This document shows positions 1-5,469 of a DNA stretch of 11,744 nt, in pieces. How positions within the stretch are numbered: the stretch's first letter is position 1; every line of letters starts with the position of its first letter. The notes beneath the pieces were generated by a model that saw only the letters and a program-made list of their open reading frames with translations, was not told the origin of the DNA and ran no database searches. The stretch comes from Selenomonas sp. GTDB taxonomy: Bacteria; Bacillota_C; Negativicutes; Selenomonadales; Selenomonadaceae. Location of the stretch: the NCBI GenBank assembly GCA_017940705.1, contig JAGAYB010000290.1, positions 1-11,744 of the forward strand, written 5' to 3'. The translations under genes were made by a program, and so were the position numbers.

Positions 1-106
1 CCGTGTCTCCCGTGGCCGCCAGAGCCTTCACACAGGACAGCCCGTCAAAAGCAACCGTCACACCGCCTGCCATCAGCAGCTGCAAAAATTTCCTTCTGCT
101 CAACAT
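1..106 (-). CDS. N-terminus of a Tat-exported protein, cut by the window edge
   Basis: Only the first 35 codons are inside the window. The peptide opens M-L-S-R-R-K-F-L-Q, a near-textbook twin-arginine motif (consensus S-R-R-x-F-L-K, residues 3-9). A hydrophobic stretch follows (about residues 10-20), then a likely signal peptidase site after A-L-A (residues 28-30). The protein is therefore predicted to fold in the cytoplasm and be exported by the Tat system. A perfect AGGAGG lies at 118-123, 11 bases before this ATG. A nearer ATG (115-117) sits directly against the ribosome site and reads a different frame with no signal peptide, so it was rejected. The mature domain is outside the window and its function cannot be told. 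Upstream are a hairpin leader (136-151) and a sigma-H-like promoter (173-199). Confidence 0.75.
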   Translation of the reverse strand, partial: MLSRRKFLQLLMAGGVTVAFDGLSCVKALAATGDT

Positions 107-135
107 AAATGCTCATACCTCCTGAAATTTTTACC

Positions 136-151
136 ATAGCCAGAGGGCTAT
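136..151 (-). other. Hairpin in the leader of the Tat-protein gene
   Basis: ATAGCC (136-141) and GGCTAT (146-151) form a perfect 6-bp inverted repeat around a 4-base loop. The right arm is also part of a 10-bp perfect palindrome, GGCTATAGCC (146-155). It lies between the proposed promoter and the ribosome site, 12 bases from AGGAGG. There is no U-run after it, so it is not an intrinsic terminator. It may be an mRNA stability element or a protein-binding palindrome. Confidence 0.4.
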
Positions 152-172
152 AGCCAAACTACATTAATATAC

Positions 173-199
173 ATTCGCGCTATTTACGTTAAATCCTTT
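173..199 (-). promoter_or_regulatory. Sigma-H-like promoter for the Tat-protein gene
   Basis: On the minus strand AAAGGATTT (191-199) matches the sigma-H -35 consensus RNAGGAWWW exactly. After 11 bases comes CGCGAAT (173-179), matching RNNGAAW except that its first base is C rather than a purine. Transcription would start about 60 bases before the ATG at 106. A weaker sigma-A-like alternative, TTGCAA-17-TATGAA, lies further upstream (about 207-236). This is a sequence match only. Confidence 0.45.
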
Positions 200-277
200 T
201 ATAAATTTTCATATCATACATCTTTTTCACTTGCAATTAACCGTTCTATCTCATTGTCAATAAGCCTTTCTCTTAAC

Positions 278-325
278 AAAAAAACTTTCGGACAGAAACA
301 TTGCATCTCTACCGAAAGCTTTTTT
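278..325 (-). terminator. Intrinsic terminator of the rodZ-ylmH unit
   Basis: CTTTCGG (285-291) and CCGAAAG (312-318) form a 7-bp stem with a 20-base loop. Read on the minus strand the stem is followed by seven Us (complement of 278-284), just after the ylmH stop codon at 330-332. A T-run on the other side (320-325) means it could also stop plus-strand transcription. Confidence 0.75.
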
Positions 326-329
326 AAAT

Positions 330-1124
330 TTATAAATATCTTTTAAGTACCACTACAGTACGGCCTTTTTTGGTCGTTCCTCTGACCTCTGCCACTTCCA
401 GACGGCCTCTGCCGCGCATGGAGAGGATATCGCCTTCTTTGACATTCTGGGAGGCGTTTTTGACCGGCTGCCAGTTGATTTTGAGTTTATCCGCTGCTAT
501 ATCGGCGGCAGCCTTGCTTCTTGATGAGCCAAAACCGGCAGCGGCAATGGAATCCACGCGCAGTGATGCCACGGTGGCGCGAATCTCTTTGCACCGTTCC
601 TCCTTGGGGGCGATTTCCGCCAGTTCCGCCCGGCTGCATTCCACCCCGACAGCGCCGATTTTCGTAAGGTTCAGCAGCAGAAAATCGGCCATTTTCGTCT
701 GGCACAGGATACGCACGCTGTCATTGGTCACTAAGAGGTCACCGATGCAATCACGCTCAATCCCCAGTCCCATCAAAGCACCTAAAACATCACGGTGGCT
801 AAGCCTGGCAAACTGGCCGTTCCACTGCGCCTTGATGCAGTCAATATCAAAGCCGTTGGGCGTACCGCCAAAATCCTCATGGATGAAGATGGCTCTGGCT
901 CGTTCAGCCCCCTGATATCCACCGGCAAAATCCACCCGGATATTGCCATAGTTGGCGGCGACGGTTTCCGCAATTTCCTGTCCATAGGGGTCAAGGAATC
1001 CTGACAGGCGGAATTTTTGTGTGCGCTGGACGTTTTCTGCCAGATCCACTAATTTTATGACCGTCTCTTCGCCTTCAGTACCTTTATAAAAGCGGATTAG
1101 TTTCTCTTTTTGTTCACTTGCCAT
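330..1124 (-). CDS. ylmH: YlmH-type S4-domain RNA-binding protein
   Basis: The 264-residue protein matches the YlmH family in length and plan. A two-part N-terminal region runs from about residue 1 to 170, followed by a C-terminal S4 RNA-binding domain (about 187-247). The S4 core shows R-V-D-S (189-192), F-G-S-S-R-S-K-A (198-205) and G-D-I-L-S-M-R-G-R-G (231-240). In Bacillus subtilis YlmH lies in the division cluster next to divIVA and has been implicated in ribosome-associated quality control, binding 50S subunits that carry stalled nascent-chain tRNA; that role is inferred here by family. It is the last gene of the unit, 18 bases after sepF. The start is the ATG at 1124. The ribosome site is weak, with AGAGG about 14 bases upstream, so translation may depend partly on coupling to sepF. 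No divIVA follows before the terminator. Confidence 0.88.
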   Translation of the reverse strand: MASEQKEKLIRFYKGTEGEETVIKLVDLAENVQRTQKFRLSGFLDPYGQEIAETVAANYGNIRVDFAGGYQGAERARAIFIHEDFGGTPNGFDIDCIKAQWNGQFARLSHRDVLGALMGLGIERDCIGDLLVTNDSVRILCQTKMADFLLLNLTKIGAVGVECSRAELAEIAPKEERCKEIRATVASLRVDSIAAAGFGSSRSKAAADIAADKLKINWQPVKNASQNVKEGDILSMRGRGRLEVAEVRGTTKKGRTVVVLKRYL

Positions 1125-1142
1125 AAGTATTACCGTCGCCTC

Positions 1143-1655
1143 TTATTTTTTCAGCCAAGGCATGTCTGCCGATACCTTGCGCTCTTCTTCCGTATAGCTT
1201 ACATTGACATTGCTGGGAGCACACAGGAATACATTATGTCCCACCTTTTTGATTTCACCATTCAGCGCATAGGTCGTACCGCTGATGAAATCAATTATGC
1301 GCTTTGCGTCCTCAGCCTCGGTCTTTTCAAAATTGATAACGACCGGCTTTTTTTCCCGAAGGTTGTTGGCTACCTGCTGGGCATCGTCAAAGGTTTTGGG
1401 CTCAATGACAATAACCTTCATTTTCATGTTGGTAACCGTCGTCGTTTCCCGGGCAGAGGCTGCGGACTGAAAGTCTACTACGTTACGGGAACTATCACTG
1501 CGTTCATGGCTCATGTCAAATCTCTCTTCCTCTTCTGCAGACAGTCTTGCTTCATCAGTCTCAAGCTCTTCTTCATATTTATCATACTTGTCATATTTTT
1601 CATCAACAGGGTCCATCAGCCCCATTTTTCCACAGACTTTATCGATAATACTCAT
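1143..1655 (-). CDS. sepF: Cell division protein SepF
   Basis: SepF polymerises on the inner membrane and anchors FtsZ filaments at the division site. The 170-residue protein has the family layout: a short N-terminal membrane-binding amphipathic helix (M-S-I-I-D-K-V, residues 1-13), a long acidic linker (about 15-75), and the SepF core (about 78-152). The core contains V-I-V-I-E-P-K (81-87), the conserved F-I-S-G-T-T-Y-A-L-N-G segment (123-133, with Gly126 at the dimer/polymer interface by family) and F-L-C-A-P (143-147). The linker is unusually charged and has a tandem K-Y-D/K-Y-E repeat (20-28). An AAGGGG ribosome site overlaps the yggS stop region, and the gap to yggS is 14 bases. It sits between yggS and ylmH, as in Bacillus, but without ylmG between sepF and ylmH. 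Confidence 0.93.
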   Translation of the reverse strand: MSIIDKVCGKMGLMDPVDEKYDKYDKYEEELETDEARLSAEEEERFDMSHERSDSSRNVVDFQSAASARETTTVTNMKMKVIVIEPKTFDDAQQVANNLREKKPVVINFEKTEAEDAKRIIDFISGTTYALNGEIKKVGHNVFLCAPSNVNVSYTEEERKVSADMPWLKK

Positions 1656-1669
1656 GATTCGTCCCCTTT

Positions 1670-2371
1670 TTAATACTGACGCGGGCCAAATATCGCCGTG
1701 CCTACGCGCACAATGTTGGCACCTTCTTCTACAGCAATTTGGTAGTCATTGGTCATACCCATTGATAAATAGTTTATATTCGCCCTTTGATAGTCAAAGT
1801 CCTGTATTTTTTTATAAATTTTATACATACTTTTGAACAGTGGGCGGCACAGCTCTACATCATCATAGTGAGGAGCCATGCACATCAGCCCGCGCAAGCG
1901 CAAGTTAGGCAGGCTGTCAACCTTAAACAGCATGTCCTCCAGCTCCTCGGCATAAACACCTGATTTGCTGTCCTCTTTGGCCAGATTCACCTGCACCAGC
2001 ACATCCTGCACTTTGCCAATGCGCGCGGCTTCGCGGTCAATCGCTTCTGCCAAATGCAAACTATCCACCGAATGTATCAGGTCGGCAAATTTTACGGCCT
2101 GCCGAACCTTGTTGGTTTGCAAATGACCGATAATATGCCATGTTACGGCAGAGCCGATTGCCGCATGTTTTTTCAATGCCTCCTGCACGCGGTTTTCCCC
2201 CACATGGACAGCCCCGGCGGCAATGGCTTCCTGCATGGCAGCCACATCATGATTCTTGGTCACCGCTACCAAAGTCACAGCTTCATCCTGCGGCACGTCT
2301 GTCCGCCGGGATTTAGCTGCTTCTATTTTATCCAGCACATCCTGATAAGCCTTGGCAATATCCTGACTCAT
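1670..2371 (-). CDS. yggS: PLP homeostasis protein YggS/YlmE (PLPBP family)
   Basis: This family is a single-domain alanine-racemase-like barrel that binds pyridoxal 5'-phosphate. It acts in PLP delivery and balance of B6 vitamers, with no proven enzymatic reaction. The 233 residues are the normal length. Visible hallmarks are V-A-V-T-K (Lys39, the PLP Schiff-base lysine), G-E-N-R-V-Q-E-A (about 58-65), W-H-I-I-G-H-L-Q-T-N-K (about 78-88), G-L-M-C-M-A-P, and S-M-G-M-T-N-D-Y followed by V-R-V-G-T-A-I-F-G near the C-terminus (phosphate-binding end). The ATG at 2371 lies 2 bases after the pgeF stop with a strong GGGGG ribosome site inside the end of pgeF, so the two are probably translationally coupled. 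Order pgeF-yggS-sepF corresponds to ylmD-ylmE-ylmF of Bacillus. Confidence 0.95.
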   Translation of the reverse strand: MSQDIAKAYQDVLDKIEAAKSRRTDVPQDEAVTLVAVTKNHDVAAMQEAIAAGAVHVGENRVQEALKKHAAIGSAVTWHIIGHLQTNKVRQAVKFADLIHSVDSLHLAEAIDREAARIGKVQDVLVQVNLAKEDSKSGVYAEELEDMLFKVDSLPNLRLRGLMCMAPHYDDVELCRPLFKSMYKIYKKIQDFDYQRANINYLSMGMTNDYQIAVEEGANIVRVGTAIFGPRQY

Positions 2372-2373
2372 GG

Positions 2374-3195
2374 TCAGTCCCCCTTTAAAGCGATAAGCGC
2401 TGCCATTCTCCCTGTCCGGCCTCCGTCAGCCCGATAGGAAAAATACCATTGATGTTCACAGGCCGTACAAGCCTCAGCCATTTCGATATGCTCAGGCAAA
2501 ATGCCTGCCTGCAGCAGCTGGCGGCGGTTGGCCTCCCAGAGATTCACATGCAGCCTGCCATTCTTTGAGGTGATAACCTCCTCATGCTCCTTCGGAAAAG
2601 CCTCCCGAAATTTTGCAGCCACCTCTTCGCCTACCTCATAGCAGCAGGGACCGATAGCCGGGCCTATACCGGCTATGATATCCTGCGGTTGGGAGCCGAA
2701 TTCCTCCGTCATCCGGGCAACGGTTTTGGCCGCAATCCCGGCCACGGTTCCTTTCCAGCCGGCGTGAGCAATGCCCACCGCCTTCTTTTCCGCATCAAGA
2801 AAGATTACCGGCGTGCAGTCAGCAAAACACAACAGCAAGGGAAGACCCGGCACATTCGTGATAAGCGCATCTGTACCGGCTATGGCCTCGGCATAAACCC
2901 TTGCTCCCCGGCCGGCATCCTTTTCCGTGACACGCACAATCCTGTCACCGTGAATCTGCTCCGGGGCAATAAGTTTTGCTGCCGCTGCATCAAGGCTCTG
3001 GCAAAATATCTGCCGGTTCTGCCAGACATCTTCCGGCTTATCCCCTACATGCAGTCCCATGTTCAGGGATTTATAGGGTGCTTCGCTTACGCCCCCCAGC
3101 CTGCCGGAAAAACCATGCTGGCAAATTTTTTCATCGAATGACGTAAAACGTCCACGCCACAGGTTACTGCCTAAATGCTCCAGTACATAACTCAC
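2374..3195 (-). CDS. pgeF: PgeF/YlmD (YfiH) peptidoglycan editing factor, laccase-domain fold
   Basis: The YfiH/PgeF family was long annotated as polyphenol oxidase or laccase. E. coli work supports a role in removing UDP-MurNAc-L-Ser, which corrects misincorporation of serine for alanine in peptidoglycan precursors. The 273-residue protein shows the three metal ligands in their usual contexts: His82 (Q-I-H-G), Cys127 (F-A-D-C-T-P) and His144 (A-H-A-G-W-K-G). It also has the G-I-G-P-A-I-G-P-C-C-Y-E-V motif (176-188) and a C-terminal Y-F-S-Y-R-A-D motif. The start is a GTG (3195) with AGGTG just upstream. The ATG that overlaps it (A-ATG-TGA) reads straight into a stop, so it is not the start. 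A 51-base gap separates it from the radical SAM gene upstream; that gap holds an inverted repeat enclosing the ribosome site. Confidence 0.93.
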   Translation of the reverse strand: MSYVLEHLGSNLWRGRFTSFDEKICQHGFSGRLGGVSEAPYKSLNMGLHVGDKPEDVWQNRQIFCQSLDAAAAKLIAPEQIHGDRIVRVTEKDAGRGARVYAEAIAGTDALITNVPGLPLLLCFADCTPVIFLDAEKKAVGIAHAGWKGTVAGIAAKTVARMTEEFGSQPQDIIAGIGPAIGPCCYEVGEEVAAKFREAFPKEHEEVITSKNGRLHVNLWEANRRQLLQAGILPEHIEMAEACTACEHQWYFSYRADGGRTGRMAALIALKGD

Positions 3196-3230
3196 ATTAT
3201 CACCTACCGTTATAACATAACACTAATGTG
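3193..3230 (-). repeat. Inverted repeat folding over the pgeF ribosome site and GTG start
   Basis: CACATTA (3193-3199) and TAATGTG (3224-3230) are perfect 7-bp inverted arms. In the mRNA the 3' arm contains the GTG start codon and the 24-base loop contains the AGGTG ribosome site and an 8-bp palindrome, GTTATAAC (3209-3216). The stem is A/T-rich and weak. It could tune pgeF translation or be a protein site; it could also be chance. Confidence 0.3.
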
Positions 3231-3246
3231 CCTTCTTGTCCATACG

Positions 3247-4968
3247 CTAACATACGCCGCAGCGATGGCAGCCGTCAAAACACTGCAAGGTTGGCTGCAA
3301 GGCCTCGGCCTTGCCCAGCTCCCGGTAAATATAATCACGGGTAAAGCCCATGTCCAAAATATCCCAGGGAAATATCTCCTGCTCAGCGCGCCGGCGGTAA
3401 AGGTAATCCGCCGCCTGCAGTCCGCAGGCCTTCATTGCCCGTTTAAAGGCCTTGCTGCCCCCCAGTTCACAGGCCGCCAGCAGCGCTTCGCCCACCTGCC
3501 GGTCGCCACGGGCCAGCACGCCCTGTATGAAAGCTTCCTTGGGAGATTCCACCCCCACAATGATGTTTTTACGTTTGCGCAAACCCTGTGTCAGATTTTT
3601 AAAGGCCCGTTCCACATACTTCTTATCTGCCATGGGCAGCCATTGGAAGGGCGTAAACGGCTTGGGAATAAACGGATTGACGCTTAAAGTAAGCGTGCCC
3701 TTGCTCCCCTGCGCTTCCATATAGTCCTTCAGCCGTCCGGCCATGTCAACTATCGCCGCCACATCCTCGTCTGTTTCAAAGGGCAGGCCGACCATAATGT
3801 AAAGGCGGAAATGACGAATGCCTGCCTGCAGCCCCATATCCATGGCCCGGAAGAGATGTTCCTCCTCTATCCCCTTGTTGATGACAGCACGCATCCGCGA
3901 ACTGCCGGCCTCGGGAGCCATAGTCAGGGTTTTCAGGCCGCTTTGTGCCAGCGAATCCACCAGTTCCCTCGTGACAGAATCGGCTCGGAAGGAAGCTACC
4001 GACATGGACAGCCCCTCGCCTAAAATATCCTTGCACAATTCGTTGATTTCAGGATAGTCAGAAATAGCTGCCCCCATCAGGCCTATGCGCTTTTTATACT
4101 GCAAAGCCTCTTTGACAGCCTTTGTCACCACGTCCAAAGAACGGTTGCGGGGACGGCGGAAGCAGTAGCCGGCCATACAGAAACGACAGTGACGGCCGCA
4201 GCCTCTGGCTGTTTCTATAAGATAGAAATTAAACTCCGTATTCTCTGTCCGCACCACCGTATGGGCAGGATGTTCATCAAGATTCCTTACCCACTGCCGA
4301 AAAACTTTGGCCGGAGCGTTCTCTTTAGGAGTTATCGCCACCAGTCTGCCATCCTCATAACAATGTTCATAAAGAGAAGGCACATAAACGCCGGGAACCT
4401 GCGCCAGCCGCTGCAGCAGCTGTTGGCGGCTGACACCGTCCTGCCGGGCCTTATAAAAAGCATCCATCAGCGACGGCATAATGACTTCCCCTTCGCCGAT
4501 GACAAAGGCATCAATCACACCGGCCAAAGGCTCGGGGTTAAACGTAGCACAGGGGCCGCCGGCGATAACCACGGGGTCCATATCCCCGCGTTCGTCAGCC
4601 CGTACCTTTACCTTGCCCAAAGACAACATCTTTACGACATTGAAGTAATCCATTTCAAAGGACAGGACAAAGGCAATCAGGGGAAACTGCAGCAGGGGCA
4701 GCTGGTTTTCAATGCTCATCAGGGGCGTTCTGGTGTTTTCATAACGCTCCAGACTCCTGCGCTCCGGCAGGAATACCCGTTCGCAGGCCGTATCGCTGCG
4801 CTCATTCAGCAACTCATAAATGATATGCAGCCCGAGATTGGACATGCCCACAAAGTAGGAATTGGGATAAGCCAGCGCAACTGGCAGACGGGTGCCCAGG
4901 GGATATCGGTAATAACCTTCCTCTGCCGCTAAGGTTTCCTTTAACTCCTGTTTTAACTGCCAAGCCAA
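3247..4968 (-). CDS. Radical SAM protein with N-terminal B12-binding-like domain (TIGR03960 type)
   Basis: The 573-residue protein resembles the TIGR03960 family of uncharacterised radical SAM proteins. The N-terminal part (about 25-165) has the cobalamin-binding-like fold, with A-Y-P-N-S-Y-F-V-G-M-S-N-L-G (33-46), A-G-G-P-C (136-140) and I-G-E-G-E (157-161). The radical SAM core starts at C257-x3-C261-x2-C264 (in A-R-G-C-G-R-H-C-R-F-C-M-A), the ligand set for the 4Fe-4S cluster that cleaves S-adenosylmethionine. The tail ends in four closely spaced cysteines (563, 567, 570, 573), a feature I recall in this family and a possible second metal site. The start is TTG at 4968, chosen because GGAGG lies 10 bases upstream and no in-frame ATG occurs before residue 42. 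Substrate unknown. The usual small partner (TIGR03936/DUF2344) does not follow; pgeF does. Confidence 0.85.
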   Translation of the reverse strand: MAWQLKQELKETLAAEEGYYRYPLGTRLPVALAYPNSYFVGMSNLGLHIIYELLNERSDTACERVFLPERRSLERYENTRTPLMSIENQLPLLQFPLIAFVLSFEMDYFNVVKMLSLGKVKVRADERGDMDPVVIAGGPCATFNPEPLAGVIDAFVIGEGEVIMPSLMDAFYKARQDGVSRQQLLQRLAQVPGVYVPSLYEHCYEDGRLVAITPKENAPAKVFRQWVRNLDEHPAHTVVRTENTEFNFYLIETARGCGRHCRFCMAGYCFRRPRNRSLDVVTKAVKEALQYKKRIGLMGAAISDYPEINELCKDILGEGLSMSVASFRADSVTRELVDSLAQSGLKTLTMAPEAGSSRMRAVINKGIEEEHLFRAMDMGLQAGIRHFRLYIMVGLPFETDEDVAAIVDMAGRLKDYMEAQGSKGTLTLSVNPFIPKPFTPFQWLPMADKKYVERAFKNLTQGLRKRKNIIVGVESPKEAFIQGVLARGDRQVGEALLAACELGGSKAFKRAMKACGLQAADYLYRRRAEQEIFPWDILDMGFTRDYIYRELGKAEALQPTLQCFDGCHRCGVC

Positions 4969-4992
4969 CTGCTTTCTTCCTCCACTTATTCC

Positions 4993-5469
4993 TTACTCAT
5001 GACCGTCGCCATTTGTCTTATGTGCCTGCAGCTCACGCAATTCCTCCATAAAGCTGCTGATATCGGCAAATTTCCGGTACACCGAAGCAAAACGGATATA
5101 AGCCACTTCATCAAAATCCTTCAGACGGTTCATCACCAATTTACCGATATCGCTCGTGGAGACTTCCTGCTCCATCGTATTGCGGATATCGCGTTCGATT
5201 TCATTGGTCAGATTGGTAATGCGCTCCAAAGAAATATCCCGTTTATCACAGGCCCTAATAATGCCGTTTAATATCTTTTCCCGTTTAAATACTTCCCGGC
5301 GTCCATCCTGCTTTACTACCATAAGCGGCTGTTTTTCCACCACTTCGTAGGTGGTAAACCGCTTGCCGCAGGATGTACATTCACGGCGGCGGCGGATGGT
5401 TGCTCCTTCTTCTGCCGCCCGGGAATCTATTACACGACTGTCATTATTTTTACAATATGGGCATCTCAT
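4993..5469 (-). CDS. nrdR: Transcriptional repressor NrdR
   Basis: NrdR represses ribonucleotide reductase genes. It senses ATP/dATP through an ATP-cone and binds paired NrdR boxes through a zinc ribbon. At 158 residues it is the usual length. The zinc ribbon has Cys3, Cys6, Cys31 and Cys34 in M-R-C-P-Y-C and C-T-S-C-G-K-R-F-T-T-Y-E, with the conserved R-V-I-D-S-R and I-R-R-R-R-E between. The ATP-cone spans about 47-137 (V-V-K-Q-D-G-R-R-E-V-F and D-E-V-A-Y-I-R-F-A-S-V-Y). The ATG overlaps the stop of the YgiQ-type gene by 4 bases (ATGA), so the two are translationally coupled. No nrd genes are in the window, so it is presumably a regulator acting elsewhere. Confidence 0.96.
   Translation of the reverse strand: MRCPYCKNNDSRVIDSRAAEEGATIRRRRECTSCGKRFTTYEVVEKQPLMVVKQDGRREVFKREKILNGIIRACDKRDISLERITNLTNEIERDIRNTMEQEVSTSDIGKLVMNRLKDFDEVAYIRFASVYRKFADISSFMEELRELQAHKTNGDGHE

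Noticed and set aside
370..915. Plus-strand open frame of 181 codons opposite ylmH
   Set aside because: It lies entirely antisense to a well-supported gene, with low-complexity Ser/Arg-rich composition and no family motif.
4189..4932. Plus-strand open frame of 247 codons opposite the TIGR03960-type gene
   Set aside because: It is a shadow of a gene with clear radical SAM motifs; no domain signature or ribosome site was seen.
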